Part shown: positions 10,331 through 19,400 of the stretch, piece by piece
How positions within the stretch are numbered: position 1 is the first letter of the stretch
Layout of the letters: every line of letters starts with the position of its first letter
Assembly (NCBI GenBank): GCA_049999725.1
Contig: JBNGIS010016603.1
Location: forward strand, 1 to 29,355
Direction: 5' to 3'
Source: Haplomitrium mnioides
Taxonomy: Eukaryota > Marchantiophyta > Haplomitriopsida > Calobryales
Length of the DNA: 29,355 nucleotides
Notes under the pieces: model-generated
Told to the model about the DNA's origin: nothing
The model's database searches: none
Seen by the model: only the letters and a program-made list of their open reading frames with translations
Translations under genes and position numbers: made by a program

Positions 10331-10785
10331 AGTGTCCCCCTTTCGGCGCCGATTGCTCTCCCGTCGGTCGCACCGGCGTTAGCTTTGTTTTCCGACCGCT
10401 AGCATGTCGCTCGCTGATTCGCCGACATATCGTGATTTTGCCGTGCCCTTCATTCCCCCCCACCGGATAGGCACTATGTCGCCTTTCTGGCTCAGCCTTC
10501 TTCCTGTTGGACAATTTGCGCTGGGTCACCGCTTCGCTACTAATGCTCGTCGTTCGAACCGATTCGTCGACAGGTCGCCTTTTCGCCTTCACTCGCTCTT
10601 AGTCGGTCAAATCAGGGATCAGTCCCCCTTTCGGCTCTCCTCTGTGTTTCCTCCTTGGCGAATCTGCGCTAGGTCGCCCTTTTGGCTTCCATGCTCCTCC
10701 TCCTCTCGGATCTTTGATAGATCACCCTTTCGGCACTCTCCCGATTTCCTTCGGCCAGGCCCGCGATAAATCGATGTTTCAGGCT
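10331..10785. repeat. Degenerate array with about 49-bp period
   Basis: A core of the form GTCGCCCTTTCGGCT recurs at about 10332, 10478, 10525, 10574, 10622, 10673, 10721 and 10770, with weaker copies near 10381 and 10431. Spacings between neighbouring clear copies are 47 to 51 bases. The units are diverged outside the core. In one frame they give repeated RSPFRL-like peptides, but the period is not a multiple of three and the frame slips, so coding is unlikely. An isolated related core lies at 10266. Confidence 0.6.
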
Positions 10786-11577
10786 CCTTTCCTTGCTCCC
10801 CTGTTGAGTTCCTCTTGGATCCCTCTTAACCGGAGTGTCTCACATCGTAAGACGGATCAGAACCCTGCTAAGTGGGCTCTCCACTTAGGGAGGCGCCTTT
10901 CTGCAAACCCATGGGCCTCCTGGTGCCGCCACGTCGTCCGTTGAATCCCGCGATGGGCTCTGGAGACGCCACGTTTCCGTGGAATCTCGCGTGACCCTTC
11001 GAGGACTCCACTCTTTTGTTAGGACTTACCGACTCGGATGGAGCGTTTGATCGTCCTCTGCAAGGTTCGCTCTTGCTTACGGGATCGAGGCATCCCCGTT
11101 CCCTGGCCTTACTCGCCCTCGTGAAGATCTTCCCTCCTCCTTACAGCTCCTGATGCTTGTTTCCCGATTTGTGGCCGTTGCATGACACCCGTGATCTACC
11201 TTTCTTCGGAGTGCTTTCGGGCTTCCTTGTTGTTGATCCTTTATTCTTCCTCCTGCGATCGCCTCGCCATGGGTGGCTGCTCTATTTGTTCTCCCCAGTT
11301 CCCATCCTCGCATCCTCCTTAGGCCCACGGATTCCCGCTGGCCTGCTTTGAAATAGAGAATGGGGCCCCTCCTCTAGCTGGCGATCACTGCTCTCCTTCC
11401 TCCTCCCCTCCGCCATGATCCTGTTTCCCTCCCAGGACTCATGCACCCTGCTTTTAACAGTTGTTTGAGGTAATCAGTTGTTCCTGAGGGCCTTCACACT
11501 TGCAAAAGGAACAATATGGCCAGTGGTGCTTCTGATTTCGTGAGTTCAGTCTTAGTGCTCCAATCTACTGGCTGACA

Positions 11578-11582
11578 TTCCA
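11578..11582 (+). repeat. Target-site duplication, right copy (TTCCA)
   Basis: Exact copy of 8095-8099, placed directly after the CA end of the GC-rich insertion. GY3 RT sequence resumes at once with AAACCAGATGGG. Confidence 0.8.
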
Positions 11583-12310
11583 AAACCAGATGGGTCAATT
11601 GGAGTTTGTGGTGATTTTAAGGTTCTTAATGTTACCACCATTCTTGAGAATTTCCTCATTCCTTTTATAGACATTGTTCTAGACAACGTGGATAGGAAAC
11701 AATGCTAGAGTTTCTTGGATGGCTTTTCTAGCTATAACCAAATCAAAATCCATCCCGACTCTCGTCATTTGACCACTATCACCACGCCTTGGGGCTATTA
11801 TTTGTATAACAAACTAGTATTTGGCTTGTGTAGTGCCCATAGTGCATTCTAGCGGATCATGTTCATGGTCTTTGAGTTCCTTTTACAAGGGCCAAATAAG
11901 TGTCTAGAAATTTACTTGGATGATTTTACGGTGTAGAGCACTATAGACCAGCATCTTGCTAAGCTAGAACTTGCTTTTACTTGCTATCCCACATACGGCA
12001 TATCTCTTAATTCAAAGAAATGTAAATTTTCTGCACTAGCAGGTGTACTTCTTGGTCACATTACTTCTAAAAAAGATTTGCACCTAGATCTAGCAAAGGT
12101 CAACATCATTCTCTCTCTTCCTCCACCCCAAACAGTCAAGCAACTACAACACTTTCTTGGAAAATTGGTCTATTACCAACATTATTGCTTGAACTATGCC
12201 AAAATAGCTGCTCCTCTCTATCAGTTGACAAGGCATACAATTCCCTTTGTCTGGTCTGAGAACTGCCAACATGTTTTTCAAGCCTTGAAAGGTGTGTTGG
12301 CTTCTTCACC
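11583..12310 (+). pseudogene. GY3 reverse transcriptase, main part after the insertion
   Basis: RT palm and thumb of GY3. Landmarks in order are KPDGSIGVCGDFK, FLDGFSSYNQIKI, TTPWGYYLYNKLVFGL and YLDD at 11933-11944, so the polymerase catalytic pair is intact. LNSKKCKF, GHITSKKDLHLD, VKQLQHFLGKLVYY and FVWSENC follow. The open stretch from 12078 covers the connection region. Stops lie near 11705, 11850 and 11935. It continues the N-terminal piece at 7926-8099 once the insertion is set aside. Confidence 0.85.
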
Positions 12311-12720
12311 TTTTCTAGCTCCCATAAATTGGTCTCTTCCATTTTTTATTATGGTGTACACTTCCTCCACTGCCACGGGTGCATAATTTGCACAAGTCCA
12401 AGATGGCAAAGAATATCCTATCTATTACGTTGGAAGCCAGCTAAGCATAGCCAAGAGAAACTACAATATGATTGAGCATGAGGCCTTTGAATTGATTTAT
12501 GAAGTCCAGAAATTTTTACACTACCTTTTAGGCTACCCCTTCACTTTTATTATGGATCATGATTCTTTAAATTACATTATCAACAAGCATGATCTTATTA
12601 GTCGCTTGGCTCGTTGGGTTTAACTTCTTCAAGAATTCTATTTTCAATTACTGTACCAAGTATGGCCAAGGATTAAGCATGGGAGTTGTGACCTCCTATC
12701 ACGTGTTCTATGGACTCTTG
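12311..12720 (+). pseudogene. GY3 RNase H remnant
   Basis: RNase H domain following RT. It reads FFIMVYTSSTATGA, then after a TAA at 12384 FAQVQDGKEYPIYYVGSQLS, then IEHEAFELIYEVQKFLHYLL and FIMDHDSLNYI. The Glu of the second block and the Asp of the third are present; the first catalytic Asp (family D-A-S) is replaced by Tyr-Thr-Ser. The tail, with CDLLSR, matches the domain end before integrase. Confidence 0.75.
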
Positions 12721-12799
12721 ATCCATACTCTTTGGATGATAGCTTTCCAGATTTGTGGGTCTTTCAGGTTTCCACCTTGCTTACACACGACGCCAGCCC

Positions 12800-14130
12800 A
12801 GAACCTCCCTATCTAGAGTTGGTTGCCCATCTTTGGTACAACCATTTCATTACTTATCTCACCAGCAAGACTCTCCCACCATATATCAAGTCTGATCAAT
12901 GTTAGGCCTTCACTAGGTCTGCTGGTCTCTACACTATTTTCTTTGGTATTTTGTATTGAATGAGCATAGATGGAGTTTTGCGCAGATGTTTAGTACCCCC
13001 TCAGACAACTCAGATTTTACAGGGTTGCCACACCTATGATGTAGAGAACATTTTGTAGGTAAGACTATGACTCAAAAAGTGCTCTGCTTAGGCTATTGGT
13101 GACCTATCTTGTTTGCAGATTCCCATCAATTTTCTTGTACTTGTCATGTATGCCAACGTATTGGGAAGCCCACACACAATTTGGAGATGCCATTGGTACC
13201 CATCCTTCTCTTGTTTGCATTTGAAAAATAGGAACTCGATTTCATAGTTCCAATTAATTGCCCCACTATCTTGGTCTTGTAGAAGTCAATACATACTTGC
13301 AACAACTAATTATGTCACCAAATGGGTGGAAGCAATAGCATTTTTTGTTGATAATGCCATTTTGCTTTTTTTTTTTTGTACTCCCATGTGTTGACTAGAT
13401 ATAACTATCCTTTACAATTGGCTAGTGATTGTAACACCCATTTTTTGAATGAGGTCATTGAAGCCTTTACAACCATGTACTCCATCCGCCATTGCACATC
13501 TATCATGTATCATCATCAAGCAAATGGTCAAGCTGAGAGCACAAACAAAATCCTTAAAGCTATTTCTGACCAAAGTTTTCTTGCATCATCGATCGGACTG
13601 GGATGAGCATCTACTTACGGCCTTATGAGCCTACCACTCCATGTCTAAGGTTGCCGCTAGTTGAACACTTTTCCATCTGGTATACGAGCAAGAAGCGTTG
13701 TTGTCTATTGAGATTCAAGTTCCTTCCTTGCAGGTTGCCATTGCCAATCGGATAGAACCCTTGGAGTTCTTGCAACACAACCTTGCAACCTTGGAAAATA
13801 TGCAAAAGGATTTCATACAAGTCTCTAATATGCTTTTTGCCCAACAACACCATACTAAACTCATACATGATAGAAAAATTAAGCTAAGGACATTTGAAGT
13901 TAATAATCTGGTTCTGGTTTTTGATATAAGATTTCTTAAATTTGCCCTAAAGTTTATCTCATAGTGGTATGGTCCTTAGAGAGTGACTATTGTCCATCTT
14001 CATGGCTATTAGAGCCTTTCTACATTAGATGGTGCTGCTTTTGTTGCCCTTGTGAATGCCAACCGTGTCAAGTTATATTGTGTGTGACCCATCTCATTTG
14101 GAGGTGCCTATCCTATGACCTACTTCTTGT
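12800..14130 (+). pseudogene. GY3 integrase remnant
   Basis: DDE integrase of GY3. The zinc-binding N-terminus shows a His pair near 13025-13060 and CHVC from about 13140, giving the HHCC pattern. The core has LDFIVPIN with the first Asp (about 13232), TNYVTKWVEA, ASDCNTHFLNEVIEAF with the second Asp, and ANGQAESTNK with the Glu, so the triad survives although the frame does not. The C-terminal part includes HLVYEQEALLSIEIQVPS and FEVNNLVLVF in an open frame at 13698-13964, then VALVNANRVKLY. A T-run near 13366-13378 marks a likely frameshift. No chromodomain is seen after it. Confidence 0.8.
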
Positions 14131-16280
14131 TTTGTCAATTTCTCTCTCTTTTGTTTGTTTCTCTGCTACCAAGCCGTGCCATCTTTGGGAGTCCAGATTA
14201 GGCCAATCTATATTCTTTGCATGGGATGCTCAGGATTGAACCGAAGGCTCTGTTAGGGTTCATGATAGGAAGTCCATGGGAGTGCAAAGAGCATATAGAG
14301 GAGGAAGAGAGCTCAGAAAGAGAGACAACAATGACATTGAAGGCAAAAACAACAAATAGTGGACACCATCCAATCAAATAGGAAAATAAGAGTTGAGATA
14401 TTGAAATTGGAAAATTGTGATTCCCTTAGAATTTAGAATTCAATTGTAGGAATAGTGTTTTTATGATAAATACTAGCATCAGGCCAACTCCAAGCAGCAG
14501 CTCAAGCCGTCAAGTCGAAGAACCGATAACTCAAAAAATGAAAAGCTTCCTTATGTAGTTCGAACGTGAGTGTGTATGTATGTGTGAGTGTGTGCGTATG
14601 TATGTGTGAGTGAGTTGCGTGTAGGTTGATTTGTGAAAAGTTATTGGGATTTAGAGAAAAAATCAAATTTAATATTAAATATTAAATATTTGTTAAGCCT
14701 AAGTGACCCAGTCAAGCAGGAAAAATCATTTTGATTAGATGGCTGAGATGAAGGGTTCTACATTGAAGGGTCACAATTGAAGGAAAAAAAAATTCCCGCG
14801 TTAAGTAGGTTAGGGCAGAATGAAGCAAAAGGAAAGAGCCCTCATATTTGGCCCCCCTTCTCTCTTGTGCGGCATGGCATGTGGTGAAAATAATGGTCTT
14901 TGCTGAAGGATAGGATGGAGCGCTGCACAGAAGAAAAAAGGAGTTTTGTTGCTAAACAAATCTGAGGGAGGAAAGCTTTTGTGTTGTTGGGATGAAAAGA
15001 AATAGGTGAATAGTATCGTGCAACCATTGGAGGAGGTTTAGAAGAACTTGTAGCACAAAGTCTTGGAAAAGAAAAGGATATGGTGCAAAAAGAAAACCAT
15101 CTGCGGACATAAGAAGACGCTGACAGAGGGACGACATGCAAGAAATCGTTGAGTTGTAGACTGAATTTGGCTATAGAAAGCATCGAACTGGGTTGGACTC
15201 AAGAGAAAAGAGTTCCTAACAATGTGAGTGTGGAGATGGGTATACATGGGAGGATTAATTCAGACCGCTAGAGAATTTTTTGAACGATTGAGAATGCATT
15301 GCACCACAAGGTTGACTGTTGAAGACCATATGGAAATGTGTTCCTCTAAGCTAGTTTCGATCTTTTGTCTGAAGTTGATTGATGGGAGTTTGGACCCCTC
15401 TGAGAAGTACAAAAAGGAGCCTATAGTCTTCCTTTGTCTCAGATTGAATAGATAGACAAATCTTACAGATACAATTCTTCGTTACGAGATGTGGAAGAAG
15501 CTCAACTTTCAATCAGTTAGACGAATAGTACATGTGAGAGAGAGATTGGCGAGTGAAACATAGATGGCAGAGGTAATGGTTGGTTGATTTGAATATGTGT
15601 GAGATGAGGATAGGATCCAACCAGGTTACTGATAGTGAAACAAGTCCACTAGCGCAGCAATTTTGAGAGGCCGAGGCATATAATTTACAAAATAGAGGCT
15701 GTTGAGCAAGCTCAAGACTGATGGAGTGGATGGCACTAGAGATTTTATAACTCAAGTTGGGATTTCAATTTAAAGGTGGGTGTTTGTGGGATTGTACATG
15801 AAAGCATACACACCACTAGGGAACTCAGCTTGCGTACAGTCGACGTAGTGTGCGGATGAAGTCTACTGCTTTGCATGCATAGCCTGTGCTTGAATAGGCA
15901 CATCTTGTGGTTTACAATTGCCATTTAAGGATTGATCATAGGAACATTTTGGGTTTTGAAGCAACAACAGATGAATGGTCAAGGAGATAAGCGATAAAGT
16001 TGAAGTTTAGGGAGGAGGTAATTGATATCTACAATCATAACAAAAGTGGAATGATAGAACTAGGCAAGGATTCGACCATCGCACACCAGGTAGATAGAAG
16101 ACCAATCATTTGATGTCAAGGATGCCATCACAACACCCTCTGCACCTCTGCCTGTTCTCCAACTGCTTCATTTCAATGTGTTCTAAGGACAGAAGTTGGC
16201 TTCATGGAGATTGGTCGAAGCTCCACGCCTTAGCTAAAAAACTACCTCTCCAAGATGGGAATGGAGTCTGAGTGTGGCTA
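14131..16280. other. Unassigned flank between GY3 and GY2
   Basis: This 2.1-kb stretch follows the end of GY3 coding and precedes the GY2 5' LTR. It may hold the GY3 3' untranslated region and remains of its LTR, but I could not find a second LTR copy to prove this. Frames such as 14842-15183 minus and 15228-15455 plus show no known motif and look like chance. Simple repeats occur at 14566-14615 (TG-rich) and 14668-14690 (AATATTAA-type). Confidence 0.5.
14566..14615. repeat. TG-rich microsatellite-like run
   Basis: Imperfect repeats of GTGAGTGTGT and GTATGTATGT alternate through this run. It is simple-sequence DNA with no evident function. Confidence 0.8.
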
Positions 16281-16674
16281 TGTATTAGTACAAGCATTAT
16301 GTTGCTCCATTTATTAAAAAATAGAGAAGAGTAAAAGAAGTGGTAGATGGTCACTTTAAGAGTTGATTTGAGATAAGATTACTTGCCTTCAAAGGTACTT
16401 TTAGTGTTTTTAGGATTGAAATCAGAAGTGACTTGTAAGTGAAGAAAGAAGGATTACACCTCCTTCTCTAGTATAAATTCAAGAGTTTCATTGCCCCACT
16501 CCTCATTCTGGAGAGCCTTTCAAATCACTTGTGTTCTTTGGGCCTTGAGTTGCATAACTCTATTAGAGTTATCTTGTTGTGGCTTTGCTTGCCTTATTGG
16601 CATTTGGTTGAAGAACTCTATTAGAGTTCACTATGAGTTTCTGATTTGGATTTGGTCCTTGAGATTCTTTTACA
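16281..16674 (+). repeat. GY2 5' LTR
   Basis: It begins TGTATTAGTACAAGC and ends TTTTACA. It aligns with the 3' LTR at 20882-21314 but lacks about 38 bases that the latter has after TGTGTTCTTTGG, and differs by many substitutions, which implies an old insertion. It holds the TATA-like TATAAATT at 16472-16479 and two perfect palindromes at 16554-16572 and 16613-16629. Confidence 0.9.
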
Positions 16675-16675
16675 T

Positions 16676-16687
16676 TGACATAAGAGC
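16676..16687 (+). other. GY2 primer-binding site, degenerate
   Basis: TGACATAAGAGC lies one base after the LTR end and matches 9 of 12 positions of the tRNA-iMet type site TGGTATCAGAGC; GY1 has 11 of 12 at the same place. Its position supports the LTR boundary. Confidence 0.7.
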
Positions 16688-16744
16688 TACGGTTTGTTTT
16701 TGGTGGCAAGTTATATAGAGAATCAAGAGGTAGTGGTTCAAGCA

Positions 16745-17344
16745 ATGGAACAATGGCTTGACCATCTTTCACACCTTTTGGAAGAAAGAATGAAAGAAAG
16801 AGCAACTTTTTGAGAAGAAGAGAGTTATGAACGATTTTCAATGGCAAAAGCATATGATGAGAGGATGAATTATGGTGCATGTAAGCACTTCATATTCAAT
16901 TATGAGCAATATTTTGAAGCTACAAACATTAGAGAAGATGGTCAACAAATTCTATTTGTGACAAGTCAATTAGAAGGAGTTGCAAAGACTTGGTGGAGAC
17001 ATCAAATAGAACAAGCACAATGTGGATTTGTTACTTCTATTGTTTCTTAGTATGAATTCAAAGAAGTGGTGATTTCAAGATTTAAGGTTCTAAATGCTTC
17101 AAAAGTAGCAAGAGATCGATTGGCCAAATTGAAGCAACTTGGTATAGTGAGAAGCTATGTTGCACATTTTAAGAATATAATTATGCAAACTTCTGATATA
17201 AAGGAAGAAGAAGCACTAGACCTCTTTGTTTAGGGATTGAAGCCTTGCGTAAGAATGGAAGTTACAATGAGAGAGCCTACTCAATTAGAAGAAGCAATGC
17301 GTTTGGCGGAGAGATATGACTCATTGCTTACTACTACATAAGCT
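16745..17344 (+). pseudogene. gag: GY2 gag
   Basis: Capsid polyprotein region starting at the ATG at 16745 (MEQWLDHLSHLLEER). The frame is unchanged through the whole region but broken by four stops, near 16811, 17048, 17231 and 17339. The Retrotrans_gag core is clear: FVTSQLEGVAKTWWRHQIEQ, then FKEVVISRFKVLN, LAKLKQLG, SYVAHF and EEAMRLAERYDSLL. No CCHC knuckle follows, and the sequence passes almost directly into protease, so the nucleocapsid part appears deleted in this family branch. The clean frame with only stops suggests decay mainly by base substitution. Confidence 0.85.
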
Positions 17345-17737
17345 AGGTTGCATCCTCAACTATTCAAACAAAATACTCAAAAATTTACAAGCTCTAATGG
17401 AATTAAAGTTCCAACAAGAATTCCATGTACCTTGTTCCATCTTGATGGTATGATTGAGGAGCATTTTTTTAGAATATTGGTGGATAGAAAGGGTTCTGAA
17501 ATTTTTATGTCCCTAAGTTTTGCTAAGATAATCAAAGAAAAACTTAGGCCTATCAAGGGGAGTGTTGTGACTATGGTCGATGGCCAAAAGCATGACATGT
17601 TATGCTCTCAAAAGCCATTCCGTCTAAAGATTGAAAAAGAGTATGCAAAATCTATGCAATTTGTTATTACACCTGTACAATATGACATCATTTTAGGGTT
17701 GCTTTGGCTTGAAGATCGACCCGCTCAATTTGGTTGA
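17345..17737 (+). pseudogene. GY2 aspartic protease region
   Basis: Retropepsin-like region in the same frame as gag. It reads PCTLFHLDGM, FFRILVDRKGSEIFMSLSFA, VVTMVDGQKH, then FVITPVQYDIILGLLWLED. The active-site motif should be D-S/T-G followed by A/S-T; here it is D-R-K-G-S, so the catalytic triad is disrupted, probably by a small insertion or substitution. The downstream LGLLWL segment is the usual end of the domain. A TGA at 17735 closes the frame. Confidence 0.8.
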
Positions 17738-17924
17738 GCAAAACAACAGATTCAAGTTACCTCACAAAGTAAGAAATTTCTTTTTAAGATGTTCAACACC
17801 ATTGATGTAGAAGCCTAAATCAATTAAGCATGTTAAATTATTGGACCAAGAATTGCATGTCTTTGCTATTTGGATCAAGTCTATCATGAACTTAAATAAG
17901 GAGAGAGGAAAAAACGTCCCTACC

Positions 17925-18737
17925 ACAATGATAGATGATATTTTGAAGGAGTTTTTGGATGTATTTCTAGAGGATTTGCCAAAGGGGTTACTAGATGATT
18001 GAAGAATGCCTTTTTCTGACTGAGTTGATACCATGATGTACTTCTTATTATCAACCTATTTATCGGTTATCACCACAAGAATTAGCGAAGCTTCGAAAGA
18101 CCTTAACAGATCTTCTTTAGAAGGATTTTATTCAATATAGTACTTCACCTTGGGGAGCTCCGATATTCTTTGTACCAAAGAAAGATGGTTGGTTTTGTCT
18201 TTGTACAGATTATCAAGGCCTGAATAATCAAAAAGTGAATAATACCTATTCTCTACTTTGTATTAATGATTTCTTAGATCAATTGAGTGGAGCATGATTC
18301 TTTTCTAAGTTGGATCTTCAAAGTGGCTATTGGAAAATTCCTATCAAGCCAAGTGATGTGCCAAAGACAATGTTTCATACAAGATATCGGCATTTTGAGT
18401 GGAAGGTTTTTACATTTGGCCTTACTAATGCTTCAGCAATATTCATAGATCAAATGCATTGAGTTTTGATGGTTTATTGGATAAATCAGTGTTGGTGTTT
18501 TTAGATGATATCGTTATCTTTAGCAAAAGTAAAGTTGAGCATCTTGATTACCTCAAAAAAGTATTGCAACGACTATCCAATTGGATGTTTTATTGCAAGA
18601 AGTCTCAATGTGAGTTTTGGAACCAAGAGGTGACATACTTAGGATATAAAGTGTCTGTGAATAGCGTCAAGATAGAGGAAGACAAAATTAAGGCTATTAG
18701 AGAGTGGCCAACACCAAAGTATATAAAGAATGTTTGA
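17925..18737 (+). pseudogene. GY2 reverse transcriptase
   Basis: RT domain in shifted frames. Landmarks are [91 protein letters not shown] and VFLDDIVIF with the catalytic FLDD at 18498-18509, which is intact. Then come VTYLGYKVS and IKAIREWPTP. Interruptions include TGA at 18460-18462 followed by a one-base frame change in a T-run, and TGA at 18735-18737. Both TGAs are shared with GY1. Confidence 0.9.
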
Positions 18738-19400
18738 GATTTCAATGGATTGGCAAGTTTTTATCAAAGATTAATCCATGCCTATGCTCATATTGTTGTA
18801 CTGCTCACAGATCTGCTAAGAAAGAAGGCAAAGTTTCAATTGATGACCAAAGAGCAAGAGGCATTTCAACAACTCAAGGATGCGGTGTCTTAATGTCCAA
18901 TTTTACAACGATATGATCCAAATGCACATTGTATAGTTGATTTTGATGCCTTTAATTTTGCTATTGGAGTAGTGTTACAACAAGAGTTTGAAGATGGACT
19001 TCATTCGATTGCTTGGTGTCATGTTGACCAAATGCAACATAGAGAAGTTTTCTGCAAGGGAAATAGAGCAATTGGCGATGGTTTATGCTACCAAGGTTTG
19101 GAGATACCATCTTTTAGAAAAGTATGTACCTATGTGCACAGATCACAAGCCCTTGTTGTAATCAATTCACTTGGAAAATATGACAAGTCGTCATCATCGA
19201 TGGGAAGATCAACTACAGCTCTTTGATATTTAGTTGGAGTACAAGCCCAGAAGGTTCCATACTATTTTTCATGCATTTTTATAAAGACAAGATCATCGAC
19301 TAAATACATTGGAGGTTGCAAATGTTAGTATATTGCCCCTTGATGGTAATTAGTGATGATTTTCGACAAAAGTTACGTGAAAATGCCTTTTTTAATCTTG
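18738..19400 (+). pseudogene. GY2 RT connection and RNase H remnant
   Basis: The connection reads DFNGLASFYQRLIHAYAHI, LLRKKAKF and EQEAFQQLKDAV. RNase H follows with DPNAHCIVDFDAFNFAIGV and LQQEFEDGLHSIAW; the first catalytic Asp (D-F-D-A) is present. Later blocks are frame-shifted: the region aligned to RTDHKPL in GY1 is read here as CTDHKPL. The tail LFDI, a stop, then LEYKP marks the end of the domain. Confidence 0.75.

Larger units (their letters stand above)
8100..11577 (-). mobile_element. GC-rich 3.48-kb TG...CA insertion, probable long solo LTR
   Basis: This block starts TGTCGCTCCC, ends GGCTGACA, and is flanked by the direct repeat TTCCA. Much of it is far richer in G, C and CpG than the rest of the window. 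It carries no protein domain I can recognise. I find no direct repeat between its two ends, so it is not a small element with two LTRs; a single long LTR left by recombination, or a large non-coding LTR derivative, fits better. The minus orientation is inferred from a TATA box at 8769-8777, which would leave a 2.8-kb U3 with internal repeats and about 0.65 kb of R-U5. Open frames inside it (for example 9032-9586 plus, 10101-10592 minus) look like chance frames in GC-rich DNA. Confidence 0.65.
4994..14130 (+). mobile_element. GY3: degenerate Ty3/gypsy retrotransposon, interrupted by a nested insertion
   Basis: GY3 is a second, distinct Ty3/gypsy element read as gag, CCHC knuckle, protease, RT, RNase H and integrase. 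Its RT stops at 8099 and resumes at 11583, the gap being a 3.48-kb GC-rich insertion. No LTR is recognised at either end: the left edge is an abrupt junction with GY1, and on the right the sequence fades after 14130. The integrase has the TNYVTKWVEA and GQAESTNK blocks typical of plant gypsy elements, and I see no chromodomain. It is heavily decayed by stops and frameshifts. The right limit is approximate. Confidence 0.8.

Noticed and set aside
10101-10592. 163-codon minus-strand open frame as a gene
   Set aside because: It runs through the region of about 49-bp repeats, has no known motif and a low-complexity composition, so it is a chance frame.
10404-10785. Repeated RSPFRL-like peptide as a repeat protein
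   Set aside because: The repeat period is about 49 bases, not a multiple of three, so the peptide frame cannot be kept; it reflects DNA repeats.
10331-10785. CRISPR array
   Set aside because: The units are diverged over their length, there are no constant repeats with unique spacers, and the context is a plant transposon.
8100-11577. A complete small LTR element with two LTRs
   Set aside because: I found no direct repeat between the left and right ends, so only a single LTR-like unit can be supported.
14842-15183. 113-codon minus-strand frame as a host gene
   Set aside because: No motif, no splice context and two overlapping frames of similar length.
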